From: a virus
Direction: 5' to 3' (one strand)
Length of the DNA stretch: 24,476 nt
IMG/VR virus record: IMGVR_UViG_3300020443_000129
Span: 1-24,476 of that record
Shown one piece after another: positions 1 to 7,901 of the stretch (position 1 is the first letter of the stretch; each line of letters opens with the position of its first letter). The translations under genes and the position numbers were made by a program. A model generated the notes under the pieces. It made no database searches. It saw nothing but the letters and a program-made list of their open reading frames with translations, and was not told the origin of the DNA.

Positions 1-213
1 ATGTTGGACATGCCGATGATCAATTTTGCGACCGTGGAAGGCGGCTGGGAAATGTACTGCCTGAAATGCCACTCTGCCGAGTTCAACGTCACCGATCGCT
101 CACCGTGGAGCCAGTTCGAGATCCGGCCGGGTGCCCCGCATGGGAGGTGCTACATCATAAAATGCCGTTCATGTGGCCACGAGGCTATCCGGAACTCACT
201 GCAACCGGATTGA
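1..213 (+). CDS. Small zinc-ribbon protein
   Basis: This 70-residue ORF carries two Cys pairs, CLKC near residue 20 and CRSC near residue 55, about 35 residues apart. That is the usual layout of a four-cysteine zinc ribbon. No other domain is visible. The ATG at base 1 is the first base of the window, so the true start may lie upstream. An in-frame ATG at 52 puts the first Cys pair at the very N-terminus and has a GGAAGG motif ten bases before it, so it is a credible alternative start. The gene runs on the plus strand, towards the tail-fibre genes, together with the next two ORFs. Such proteins often bind nucleic acid or protein; no specific role can be given. Confidence 0.55.
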   Translation: MLDMPMINFATVEGGWEMYCLKCHSAEFNVTDRSPWSQFEIRPGAPHGRCYIIKCRSCGHEAIRNSLQPD

Positions 214-302
214 GCGCTACTTTTCGTAGAGCTGACTCGTGCCCGTACTGATTGTCTCGCACGGCCACACCGGCCAGGGGCCAGCAAGACCCAGTGGTGC
301 CA

Positions 303-599
303 ATGAGCGAGTACGAGATCACCCAGTGGCGCAAACGCCTCGAGCGCAAGGGCTGGCTCGGCCTGAGCCGGTCATCGCCGCCGATCGACAGGCTGGTCGA
401 GTACCACGTTGTCTGGCAGGGCTGGCTGATCAGCGGTCGCTGCGTGCTGGGCAAGGAGATCAAGGACGACTGGTGGAAGCCAGGCACGCCGCAATACCTG
501 CTGTCCCGCAAGCATGGTATCAGTGATGGTGTGTGGCGGCTGGCGAAGGATCAGCGGGCAGAGGTGGGGCAGGTGAGGCGGCGGTTTGTACGCTCTTGA
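303..599 (+). CDS. Hypothetical basic protein
   Basis: I do not recognise this protein of about 98 residues. It is rich in Trp, Arg and Lys, begins MSEYEITQWRKR, and shows no membrane segment or signal peptide. The frame is also open from a TTG at 252, but neither start has a convincing Shine-Dalgarno sequence; ATG 303 is preferred because the sequence after it looks like a normal soluble N-terminus. Its stop at 597-599 is in the same frame as the next ORF. It could be an accessory phage gene or the edge of host DNA. The opposite-strand ORF over 185-511 is judged a shadow. Confidence 0.5.
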   Translation: MSEYEITQWRKRLERKGWLGLSRSSPPIDRLVEYHVVWQGWLISGRCVLGKEIKDDWWKPGTPQYLLSRKHGISDGVWRLAKDQRAEVGQVRRRFVRS

Positions 600-625
600 A
601 ATAAGGCAAAGCCTCGACTTAGCAA
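596..625 (+). promoter_or_regulatory. Candidate sigma70-type promoter
   Basis: TTGAAA at 596-601 matches the -35 consensus at five of six positions. Eighteen bases downstream, TAGCAA at 620-625 matches the -10 at only three of six. It would start transcription about 20 bases before the GTG at 651, leaving room for the TGAGGA ribosome-binding site. It is the only promoter-like element seen before the AT-rich gene, and the weak -10 keeps it tentative. Confidence 0.25.
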
Positions 626-650
626 CTTGTTTACAACTGAGGATATATGT

Positions 651-1145
651 GTGTTTTCTTGGGCTGATGTTGCGAAGGTTTTCGTTGCAGGAACATTGAC
701 GTTTTCTTTTTCATATTTATTAAAGCCTTTGCTTTTACTGGCTCGCGACTATATTGTGTGGGCCTATATTGATCTAAGAATAATAAATAAAGATTTAAGC
801 CTATCCGCTGATAGGCACGCTTTGGCATATCTCGATCTGACGAAAAAATACACTTACCTAACCAGTATTCAAGTTGATAGGAAAGTGACCCGATATTTTA
901 TAGGGGATACTGAGGTCCACAAGGAAGAATTTGACTCTTACAGGTCTTTTCGCGATAGTGCCAGAACGAGATTCTTTAAGGAAAAGCAATTTTTGAATCG
1001 GCGCGCAATTTGGCTAAATAGGCTGGTTCGTCACTATGAACAAAATGAAAAATCGATAATTGAGGATATTGTTGAAGAGCGCATCGAGAGTAGCGAGTCA
1101 ATGACAGTATATGCTGAGCCCTATAGAATTAGGGGGATTGATTAA
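651..1145 (+). CDS. AT-rich predicted membrane-anchored protein
   Basis: I do not recognise this gene. It is plainly AT-rich and uses codons such as ATA, TTT and AAA that are rare in the neighbours, which suggests recent acquisition. The first 45 residues contain a hydrophobic stretch (VAKVFVAGTLTFSFSYLL, then LLLL), giving one or two likely membrane segments. The remaining 120 residues are charged and helical, probably cytoplasmic. The frame is open from TTG 627, but GTG 651 follows TGAGGA at 638-643 with a seven-base spacer and is the better start; no in-frame ATG occurs until near the C-terminus. It converges with the tail-fibre genes, a usual position for lysogenic-conversion genes. A role in superinfection exclusion or defence is only a guess. 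Confidence 0.6.
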   Translation: MFSWADVAKVFVAGTLTFSFSYLLKPLLLLARDYIVWAYIDLRIINKDLSLSADRHALAYLDLTKKYTYLTSIQVDRKVTRYFIGDTEVHKEEFDSYRSFRDSARTRFFKEKQFLNRRAIWLNRLVRHYEQNEKSIIEDIVEERIESSESMTVYAEPYRIRGID

Positions 1146-1212
1146 GTTTCGTTGAACGGCCTGCTTAGTTCCAATGGATATGCATTCGAACAGGCCATCC
1201 CTGGCATTCACA

Positions 1213-1602
1213 TCACTCCCAGCTGATCGCCTCAACGGCTTCCACCGTCTCGGCGGCTTTCACCTGATCCTCAAGAGCCTGGCGCTTTCCTGTAGCCAGG
1301 CCGCTCGCCTGAATCCATGCATCGGCCTTGGCGATGATCCGCGTCGCTAGTTCGGCTTTGTCCATGCCCCGGCCAGTTGCCACGGCATCCAGTAGAGGCG
1401 TGGCGGTGGCTGAGTCAGCCAGGAATGCCCGCGCCTCTCGCTCCTGCTTGTCCCACGTCATCTGCTCCGACTCGGGGTACTCGCTGCGGATGCTGGCCAA
1501 CTCGGCCTCATAGGCCGCGTTGATGCGGCGTATGGTAGTTGCCTTTGCGTGATCAAGCAGCTCTTCGGCAGTCGGTGCCGCCACCCAGTTCACTGCACCC
1601 AT
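1213..1602 (-). CDS. Tail fibre assembly-like protein (DUF4376-like)
   Basis: This 129-residue protein has the general pattern of DUF4376 domains: Ala- and Glu-rich helices, a central MTWDKQEREARAFLAD segment, and a C-terminus reading TGKRQALEDQV followed by a final Trp-Glu. DUF4376 domains occur in small proteins next to phage tail fibre genes and are thought to help fibre folding or attachment. Here it is the last gene of the minus-strand operon, two genes after the fibre. Its ATG overlaps the stop of the upstream gene as TAATG, which indicates translational coupling. The family assignment is from pattern recognition; the assembly role is from context. Confidence 0.7.
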   Translation of the reverse strand: MGAVNWVAAPTAEELLDHAKATTIRRINAAYEAELASIRSEYPESEQMTWDKQEREARAFLADSATATPLLDAVATGRGMDKAELATRIIAKADAWIQASGLATGKRQALEDQVKAAETVEAVEAISWE

Positions 1603-1928
1603 TAGATGGTCACCTCGCGTTCAGTCTTGGCCAGTTCGTACTCTGCCAGACGTTCCTGGAAAGACTCGTCGGTCTCGTCTTCGCCCTGCACCGGAGCACT
1701 TCCATACCAGCCCAGCAGCGTGACAGTCAGCTTACCTTCAGCTTTGGTGGCCTGGATCAGCGGGTTTGGCTCCAGGACAGTCTCGAAGTCGCTGGCAGAT
1801 CCATCAGGCATGCCGGTGAAGTCAAAGGAGTCCTCGACCCCGTTAACGGTAGCGTGTAGGACGTCACCTTCAGCCCAGTAGCTGTAGGTTATGCTCGTGC
1901 TGTTCTGTGGTGTGAGAGTGGCTTTCAT
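1602..1928 (-). CDS. Hypothetical tail fibre-associated protein
   Basis: This acidic protein of 108 residues lies between the tail fibre and the DUF4376-like gene. The N-terminal half is predicted mostly beta (ITYSYW, VLHATVNGVEDSFDF, KLTVTLLGWYG), while the last 25 residues are charged and helical (ESFQERLAEYELAK). The start is well supported by AGGGG five bases before the ATG. It begins only nine bases after the fibre stop and is coupled to the next gene through TAATG, so the three are translated as a unit. A fibre chaperone or small virion component would fit, but I recognise no family. Confidence 0.65.
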   Translation of the reverse strand: MKATLTPQNSTSITYSYWAEGDVLHATVNGVEDSFDFTGMPDGSASDFETVLEPNPLIQATKAEGKLTVTLLGWYGSAPVQGEDETDESFQERLAEYELAKTEREVTI

Positions 1929-1937
1929 AATGTCCCC

Positions 1938-3677
1938 TTAGTTGTACCAGCGGCCTTTGGCAGTGGCGTGCAGGTAGTAGCCGATGGCGGCACTGCTCTG
2001 CGATGCTACGCCCCTAAGTTTTGCCGTGCTTCCTGTTGTGGTGCGGCCCACTCCCCACACGATAATGCTATCGTCGCTGTGCCTGATCCCTGTAACGCCC
2101 ATTACAGGTTTGTCCACAAACGCGGCAGGGAAGGTCCATGTCTGATCGGCACTGTGGAAAAGGGACCCATTACTTCCTGGGACCGCAGTAGTTGTGCCGA
2201 GGCCGTCAACTTCGATAAAGCAGATGAGCGTACCGTCAGCGAACCTGAGAAATTCCCCATTACTGTTGGAGCCACGCTCCAACAGACCCCCGGAAGGTAC
2301 GCCATCAGCGTCCATGCCCACGGATTGGACTGCGTTTCGGTTGCTGTACAGAAAGCTCCATTTGTGCCAGTTAATGGGGGAGGTGTAGTCGCTTACAGAG
2401 TTTTCGGCAGAACGTCTTTGATAAATCTTCCCGTTGTTCCCAAACAGTATTTGCTGGCCCCAGCCGCTGTAATTCCTGGCGTTACTCGGGTGGCCGCAGG
2501 AGAGTACCGTGCCGTACTGCACTGGCAGCTCGTCAGCAGCCATCTGGGCCGCGCTTACGTTCAGTCCGTAGAGGCCTGTGGGAAGGTTGTGTGTGAAACT
2601 GGTAGGGCTTGGTGGGTATATGGAGCTAATTAGCCCAGCAGCGCCTACCCGCGCGATTTTGCTCGTATCCTTGTCTGTTTCAGTAGTGGCCACGTCCCTG
2701 CTGGCCGCCGTGCCCGCATCCGAGATCGTAGCCAGGGTTTGCGTGCCTGTGTGGTTCGAGCGTTGTACCGCGTGTGCTTGGGCCTCGGTGGCCTTGGTGT
2801 CGGCATAGCTTTTGGCTGCTGACTCAGCACTGGCGGCTGATCCAGCCGCATCGAACTCAGCAGCATTGCGGCTGTAAATGTCGCCGGCCTCGTTTGGCAG
2901 CCCGGAGCCAGGCGCATGAACAAGGTCTGCAGCATCTATGGAGGCGGCGGAAGCAGCTGCATCAGTCGCAGATTGGGCGGCATCTGCCTCGCTAGCTGCT
3001 GCTGCGCTTTCTGATCCTGCAGCATTCGATTCGCTGGCCGCAGCGGCGCTCGCAGCGCTCGCTGCATTCGAGGCAGAGGTGGCCGCATTGCCCTCGCTCG
3101 CTGCTGCCGCACTGGCTGAGCTGGCGGCATTCGCCTCGCTGGTTGACGCGGCGTCGGCACTGTCGGAGGCGCTGGATGCCAATGCGCTGGCTGCGCTCGC
3201 CGAGTTGGCGGCATTATGCTCACTCGTAGCCGCGTTTGAGGCTGATTCGTTGGCCGCCGACGCACTGTCGGCAGCGTTGGATTCGCTTGCGGCCGCCTCG
3301 CCGGCAGAGGCCACGGCCTCATCCCGGTACCCGCGGGCTTCGTCCACCAATGCCCGGAACTCGATCACGATGCCAGGCGTCAAGTCTTGCTCACCTTGCC
3401 ACTCGACCACCAGCTCGTTTAGATCGGTGGCGGTGGAGTCAGCACGCACCTCCAGATTCTTGGCGAGCTCGAGGAATGACCGGCCTTGCATCACGCGCAC
3501 GTCGTAGCGACCCACCTCGACGGAGATGGAGTAGTCGCCCTGGGCGTCGGTGATCGCCTCGGCACGGATGTGGTTCAGGACGGTGGCGGATGTCCTGACG
3601 GCGTCAAAGCGGATGGTCGCCCCGGGCAGCGGCTGGCCATAGGGGTCTTTCAGTACGCCGGTAAGCGTCACTGCCAT
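1938..3677 (-). CDS. Side tail fibre protein
   Basis: This 579-residue protein is built like lambda Stf-type fibres. Residues 1-95 form a beta-rich N-terminal domain with a LKDPYGQPLPGATIRF start, resembling the prophage tail-fibre N-terminal domain that docks on the tail. Residues about 120-247 are almost only Ala, Ser, Asn, Glu and Asp in repeated short units, a likely trimeric coiled-coil or rod. The C-terminal third is Trp/Tyr/Gly-rich; a segment at about 465-485 (SNSNGEFLRFADGTLICF) resembles a motif common in phage fibre tips, and the protein ends HATAKGRWYN. The tip probably binds the host surface. GGGAG lies seven bases before the ATG, directly after a terminator hairpin, so its supply is probably controlled separately from J. 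Confidence 0.88.
   Translation of the reverse strand: MAVTLTGVLKDPYGQPLPGATIRFDAVRTSATVLNHIRAEAITDAQGDYSISVEVGRYDVRVMQGRSFLELAKNLEVRADSTATDLNELVVEWQGEQDLTPGIVIEFRALVDEARGYRDEAVASAGEAAASESNAADSASAANESASNAATSEHNAANSASAASALASSASDSADAASTSEANAASSASAAAASEGNAATSASNAASAASAAAASESNAAGSESAAAASEADAAQSATDAAASAASIDAADLVHAPGSGLPNEAGDIYSRNAAEFDAAGSAASAESAAKSYADTKATEAQAHAVQRSNHTGTQTLATISDAGTAASRDVATTETDKDTSKIARVGAAGLISSIYPPSPTSFTHNLPTGLYGLNVSAAQMAADELPVQYGTVLSCGHPSNARNYSGWGQQILFGNNGKIYQRRSAENSVSDYTSPINWHKWSFLYSNRNAVQSVGMDADGVPSGGLLERGSNSNGEFLRFADGTLICFIEVDGLGTTTAVPGSNGSLFHSADQTWTFPAAFVDKPVMGVTGIRHSDDSIIVWGVGRTTTGSTAKLRGVASQSSAAIGYYLHATAKGRWYN
2935..3320 (-). repeat. Ala/Ser-rich degenerate repeat in tail fibre
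   Basis: This segment encodes fibre residues 120-247 as tandem degenerate units such as ASESNAADSASAA and ASEGNAATSASNAA. At DNA level GCAGC, GCTGCC and TTGGCGGCATT blocks recur. The units vary in length and sequence, so this is a protein-level rod repeat rather than a perfect DNA repeat. Units could be gained or lost by recombination, changing fibre length. Confidence 0.8.
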
Positions 3678-3691
3678 GGTGTGTCTCCCAC

Positions 3692-3713
3692 AAAAAAACC
3701 CGCGCTTGGCGGG
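3692..3713 (-). terminator. Intrinsic terminator before tail fibre
   Basis: On the minus strand, CCCGC and GCGGG pair around a five-base loop and are followed by seven T. It starts four bases after the stop of the upstream 119-residue gene. GGGAG for the fibre gene follows the T-tract after only a few bases. Confidence 0.8.
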
Positions 3714-3716
3714 CTG

Positions 3717-4076
3717 TTAGAGTGCGTTGCGAAAACGGGTCAGGGCCCGATGCATGTCGGCGGGTGTGTCGGATCTTCGAATGTCGGCCTTGGCCGCGAT
3801 ACGCGCCTCCTCGATGGTGCCGGCGCGTTTTTCCCATCGGGTTCGAGCGCGCTTGATGCGCTGGCAGACGGTGATCACGTCAGCGTCCGTGGCGGTCGCC
3901 TCGGCTTCGACCATTGGCCCCGAGCCTTGGGCCGCCTCGGCCAGCTTGAGCCGGTAGACGGCCTCTTGGGCGGGTGAAACGTAGCGAGCAGCCTCGGCCT
4001 CGCTGTCCACCAATGCCAGATAGTGCCGCTCGGCCTCTGCCCGTGAGGAGAACCGGCGAACGCTCAACCTATCCAT
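3717..4076 (-). CDS. Hypothetical helical protein
   Basis: This 119-residue protein is rich in Ala, Arg and Glu and almost wholly helical by composition (AEAERHYLALVDSEAEAAR, then ITVCQRIKRARTRWEKR). It has no signal peptide or membrane segment. It overlaps the upstream gene by eight bases and its stop is next to an intrinsic terminator, so it ends the transcription unit that contains J. A small protein here, after J and before the side fibre, could be a virion or fibre-attachment factor. I do not recognise the family. Confidence 0.65.
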   Translation of the reverse strand: MDRLSVRRFSSRAEAERHYLALVDSEAEAARYVSPAQEAVYRLKLAEAAQGSGPMVEAEATATDADVITVCQRIKRARTRWEKRAGTIEEARIAAKADIRRSDTPADMHRALTRFRNAL

Positions 4077-4455
4077 CGATCGTTACCTCCAGGGTTTCAT
4101 TGAGGCGCCAGGCGGGGCCGACCAGGTGGATCTGGTAGGTGCCCGGCACGTCGACATCGAGCTGGGCGCTGTCGCTAGTTGTGACCATCTGTTGGCCGTC
4201 CATCGCCAGCAGGGTGCCAGGCTCCAGCCCAGTGATGGTGGCCGTTAAGCCCTCGACGGCTACCTGAGCATCCCGGTGCTGCTTTGGCTTGATCTGGCCG
4301 TCTTCCAGGTCCACGTAGTGGGCAGCGTCGTCGAAGCCTGCCTCGACCTCGATATAGTCTTCGTGCTCACCACACTGCATCTCGACATGGTCTTCGGGGC
4401 ACTGTGTGACGCGTTGGATAAGGCCCGATAGCTCGCAGTAAATAGCCACGATCAT
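4069..4455 (-). CDS. Hypothetical beta-rich protein after J
   Basis: I do not recognise this acidic 128-residue protein. The N-terminal part contains two Cys (QCPEDHVEMQCGEHEDY), and the C-terminal half alternates short strands with turns (TATITGLEPGTLLAMDG, then YQIHLVGPAW), suggesting an Ig-like or other small beta domain. Its ATG overlaps the J stop as ATGA, a tight coupling that points to a function with the tail tip, for example as an accessory to J. It overlaps the next gene by eight bases. Confidence 0.65.
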   Translation of the reverse strand: MIVAIYCELSGLIQRVTQCPEDHVEMQCGEHEDYIEVEAGFDDAAHYVDLEDGQIKPKQHRDAQVAVEGLTATITGLEPGTLLAMDGQQMVTTSDSAQLDVDVPGTYQIHLVGPAWRLNETLEVTIDG

Positions 4456-7400
4456 CTTTTTGTCCCCATGATAATGAGACCGGCATAGTTGATATTTACG
4501 TTTCCTATTGCGTTGTAGCCTTGGACCTTAACGGTCACGCCATATTGAGTTCCGCAATCCAATATGCCGTTCGGCCCCGGGTTGTCACCTGCACCTACTT
4601 CGTGCTTCACAGCGCCATCTAGAACAAAACGAAAGTAATTTCCGTTGCCTGTACTGACCGCCGAGAACCAGGCAAAGGCCCGACCACCCTCTGCATTGAT
4701 GTAGACGGATAGCAGGTCTCGCCAATTTCCGTTGCTGCTGATGTCACTGGTGCGTGACGTTCCTGTTGGGATGGTCACCGCCTGCCCGGCAATCTGCAGC
4801 GTGTCGACCTGTGCGTCTCCGATCTTGGCTCGCGTGATCGCTGCATTGCCGATCTTGGCGTTGGTGATTGCGCCGTTGCGAATATGGGCGTTCTGGACGT
4901 CGATGTTGAACAGCTTGCCATAATCCACATGGAGCTCATCGGCCTGGATGTAGTTGGCCTTCACCTTACCGTTCTCGACGATGAACGAGCCATCGGACGC
5001 CTTGAGCTTGGTGAACGTCAGGTACTGGATCAGCGCTTCTTTGATGTAGGTGGTGCTGCCCTGCACGAAGAAGGGGATGACTTCGCTTTCCGGCAGGCCC
5101 GGCGGAGCAACTGCAAACCTATCTGCTCGGACGATGAAATCGACCTGAGCCCCATCGTTTGCCAGTCCAATGCCGCCCACGAGGCCGTTGGCGTCTACGC
5201 GCAACGTCCACATGGCGCTGATCCTATCGCCTTGAGCATTGATCGCTGTCGTTGCCTGCTCCTCGACGCTGGCGATGTCCTGTCCAAGCTGCGTTTGAAC
5301 GGTGTTGATTTGCTGGATGCTGTACTCGTCACCGTCCTGCCGGTCGAGCACCTCCTGCTGGATGGCGTTGCTGTTTTCGGTTATCTGTTCGATGTCCTGC
5401 TGTAGTTCTGGCCAGAGGTCGGACTCCTTTATCTCCCCGCTAATGATGTCCATGATCACAGACGGGTCGTTGTCGGTCGTGGCCTGCACCGGATACCAGT
5501 CCGAGGCGCCGTAGGCGTTGACTCCTCGGATGTAGTAGTAATAGGTAGTGTCGGGGGATAGCTCAGTATCGGTGAGAACGGCGCCGACGCCGACACGTAC
5601 GGCATTTGACTCGATGAGCCCCGTCTCGAGCGCGACGTTAGAGCGCCAGAATTCCCACATTTGCCCGGGATAGAGGCCGCTGGGCGTCAGGGTGATGGTG
5701 AAGGTGCCAACGTCGATGTCCACGCTATCCGGCGGCGTCGGCAGCAGCAGACCGGCCACGTTGGTGGTCCGGTACGCCCAGGGCGACGCGGAGCCGGTAC
5801 CGGTGATGCCGCGGACACGGATCTGCCATTCACCCGGCTCTGCATCGAGGATGTCGAACGACGTGCCCGGGCCTGTGAAGGCCTCACCCCATGACACGTC
5901 ATTCGGCCCCTGCACCTCGGCAATATAACGGACGACTCGAGCGTCATCGCTGGGCGTCCAACTGACGGTGATCTTCTGGTGCTCGGTTCCGCCAGCCAGG
6001 TACTTGGATGCCTCGACGGTAATGGAGTAGGGCGCCGCCACCGGGCCGGTCGGGATCAGCGTGTAATCCTCGTCCGGCAGGTTGAGGCCCTGCTCGACGC
6101 GATCGTACTTCGTCGGGTCATGCTCGACGGCGGTGATCTGGTATATCGCTGTCTCCTGCTCAGCAACGGACAGCACCCGGAACTTGCGTGGCTCCACGTC
6201 TTGGCTCGACAGCATCCAGATGGCGCCACGGATCGGCTCAGCTGAGAGCGGGCTGACCAACTCGACATGATCACCGGCGAACCGGTCGACCTGCCTGCGC
6301 TCAATCCCCCCGGTGGGCAACAGCACGTCCAGGTACCAGTCGCTGCCGCTGACCTGCTCGGGCACCTGGTCAAGCACCAGGGCAGAGAGCCCCGGGCGAA
6401 CGATTCGGCCAGAAAGCCGGGCGCCGGCCGTGGTCGGGTCGTTGACTGCGATGATGTCGCCCGGGCGCAGGTCGGCATGGTCGACGCTGGCCTGGTAGGT
6501 GATCGTCTCGGTTTCAGCGCGCTCGCTGTAGAGCATCCATTTGCCAAGGCGGTGTGCCTGGCCGCGACTGGTGCAGCCTACGGCGGTGACGTCGATCTGC
6601 TTCCAGCCGAATTGCTGGACGGCATCGGCATCCTCAACGACCTCGACCTGGAGGCGATAGTTATCGCCAGGGTCGTTCCAGCTCACCAGAGCGACCGAGT
6701 GCCGGGCCTTGAGCGCGGTGCCGCTGTACTCGAATTCACCGTCGACGACATTGGCCGGTGACACCAGCTTGACCGGATCGGCCGGCATGTCGGCTGTCGC
6801 CATGACGGTATTGGCGCCCCAGTAGGTCATGCCGCGGAACGCAGTCGCCAGGGTGTCGAGCGCCTTGATGGCTTCCTCTCGGCTCGACAGCACGGTGTTG
6901 AAGGTAAAGCGCGGCTCTTGGCCGCCGAAGCCATCAGGGATCAGCTCGTCGCAGTATTGGGCGATCTGGTAGAGGCCCCACTTGTCGACGTTCTCCAGCC
7001 CGGCGCCGTACCGCTCGCTGGTGGCCAGATCGAGAAAGCACCACGCGGGGTTGTCGGTCCACGCCAGCTTGAACGAGCCGTTCCACAGGCCGGTGTATTC
7101 GCGAGTCTCGGGGTTGTAGTTGGTCGGCACCCGGACGATCAGGCCCTTGACGTCGTAGCTGCGCGAGGGGATCTGGCTGCCAAAATCCTGGGCATCGACC
7201 TCGAGCCCGACCAGTGCGGTATCGGGATACTGTAGCTTGGCGTCGATGATCTCGGTGTAAGTGGCCCAGTACGTCGCGTTGCGCAGGGTGGCGCTGCCGT
7301 TGTCGGGCGTCACTCGGCGCACGCGGATGTCCCAGGGGCCATCGCCGGTGAGCGGCACACGATAGGACCGCTGGTAGGGGCTGGTGGTCTTGCCCTTGAT

Positions 7401-7901
7401 GATGTCGTAGCGCTTCTCGGACCAGCTGCCTCCATTGGGGCGAACATCGACGGCCACCGCCACCTCGGTGGGCAGCAGATCGCCATTCTCGACGTTCTGA
7501 TAGCTTAGCGCCTGCACCTGGACGGTAACGCGAGCGGCATCGGCCTCCGGGTTGGTGACGGTGCGAATGACTGGCGTGGCGTTGGTCACCCCGGTCGATA
7601 CATCGTTGGCAGTCTCCACCGCAGGGAAGCCGGCGATGTGCGACTGATCAGGCTCACCAGTGCGGGTGTGAACGGTCACGCCTTGGAAGTTGAAGTCGCC
7701 GCCCTCGTCCTGCAACGGCGTCTCATCCAGATAGATGCTCTTGAGGCCATTGGTCAGGCCGACAATCGGCCCCTCGCCCAGCACGTCGATGATCCTAGCC
7801 TTGGAGGTTGAGCGAAGGGTGTTGGGCGCCTCGCGGGGAGTGCGGGCTTCATCGCCGCCGCCCTTGCCGCCTTTCGCGCCATAGACAACCAGATCGGTCA
7901 T
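4452..7901 (-). CDS. J: Central tail tip / host specificity protein J
   Basis: This 1149-residue protein matches lambda gpJ in length, position and layout. It starts with a Gly/Lys-rich stretch (VVYGAKGGKGGGDEART) and a typical STSKARIIDVLGEGPIVGL segment. Residues about 80-610 form the J hub region. Two fibronectin type III-like domains follow at about 617-715 and 716-810. A DUF1983-like segment is near 850-960 (VDFIVRADRFAV), then a helix and a repeat of ITNAKIGNAAITRAKIGDAQ before a beta-rich tip of about 100 residues. J forms the central fibre under the tail and binds the receptor. The ATG overlaps the stop of I as ATGA. The last 100 residues are likely the variable receptor-binding part. 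Confidence 0.95.
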   Translation of the reverse strand: MTDLVVYGAKGGKGGGDEARTPREAPNTLRSTSKARIIDVLGEGPIVGLTNGLKSIYLDETPLQDEGGDFNFQGVTVHTRTGEPDQSHIAGFPAVETANDVSTGVTNATPVIRTVTNPEADAARVTVQVQALSYQNVENGDLLPTEVAVAVDVRPNGGSWSEKRYDIIKGKTTSPYQRSYRVPLTGDGPWDIRVRRVTPDNGSATLRNATYWATYTEIIDAKLQYPDTALVGLEVDAQDFGSQIPSRSYDVKGLIVRVPTNYNPETREYTGLWNGSFKLAWTDNPAWCFLDLATSERYGAGLENVDKWGLYQIAQYCDELIPDGFGGQEPRFTFNTVLSSREEAIKALDTLATAFRGMTYWGANTVMATADMPADPVKLVSPANVVDGEFEYSGTALKARHSVALVSWNDPGDNYRLQVEVVEDADAVQQFGWKQIDVTAVGCTSRGQAHRLGKWMLYSERAETETITYQASVDHADLRPGDIIAVNDPTTAGARLSGRIVRPGLSALVLDQVPEQVSGSDWYLDVLLPTGGIERRQVDRFAGDHVELVSPLSAEPIRGAIWMLSSQDVEPRKFRVLSVAEQETAIYQITAVEHDPTKYDRVEQGLNLPDEDYTLIPTGPVAAPYSITVEASKYLAGGTEHQKITVSWTPSDDARVVRYIAEVQGPNDVSWGEAFTGPGTSFDILDAEPGEWQIRVRGITGTGSASPWAYRTTNVAGLLLPTPPDSVDIDVGTFTITLTPSGLYPGQMWEFWRSNVALETGLIESNAVRVGVGAVLTDTELSPDTTYYYYIRGVNAYGASDWYPVQATTDNDPSVIMDIISGEIKESDLWPELQQDIEQITENSNAIQQEVLDRQDGDEYSIQQINTVQTQLGQDIASVEEQATTAINAQGDRISAMWTLRVDANGLVGGIGLANDGAQVDFIVRADRFAVAPPGLPESEVIPFFVQGSTTYIKEALIQYLTFTKLKASDGSFIVENGKVKANYIQADELHVDYGKLFNIDVQNAHIRNGAITNAKIGNAAITRAKIGDAQVDTLQIAGQAVTIPTGTSRTSDISSNGNWRDLLSVYINAEGGRAFAWFSAVSTGNGNYFRFVLDGAVKHEVGAGDNPGPNGILDCGTQYGVTVKVQGYNAIGNVNINYAGLIIMGTKR

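Noticed and set aside
1158-1196. Inverted repeat GGCCTG / CAGGCC between the convergent gene ends
   Set aside because: The spacer is 27 bases and neither arm is followed by a T-run, so I do not call it a terminator, although it lies where a shared terminator would be expected.
1968-2633. Plus-strand ORF of 221 residues opposite the fibre tip
   Set aside because: The fibre frame is clearly the coding one by its family pattern. The opposite ORF has no ribosome-binding site or recognisable domain.
2935-3320. Possible CRISPR-like or satellite repeat
   Set aside because: Units are degenerate, uneven in length and in-frame with the fibre protein; there are no regular spacers.
2938-3507. Long plus-strand ORF rich in Ala and Leu
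   Set aside because: It is the mirror of the Ala/Ser repeat in the fibre gene, whose composition avoids stops on both strands.
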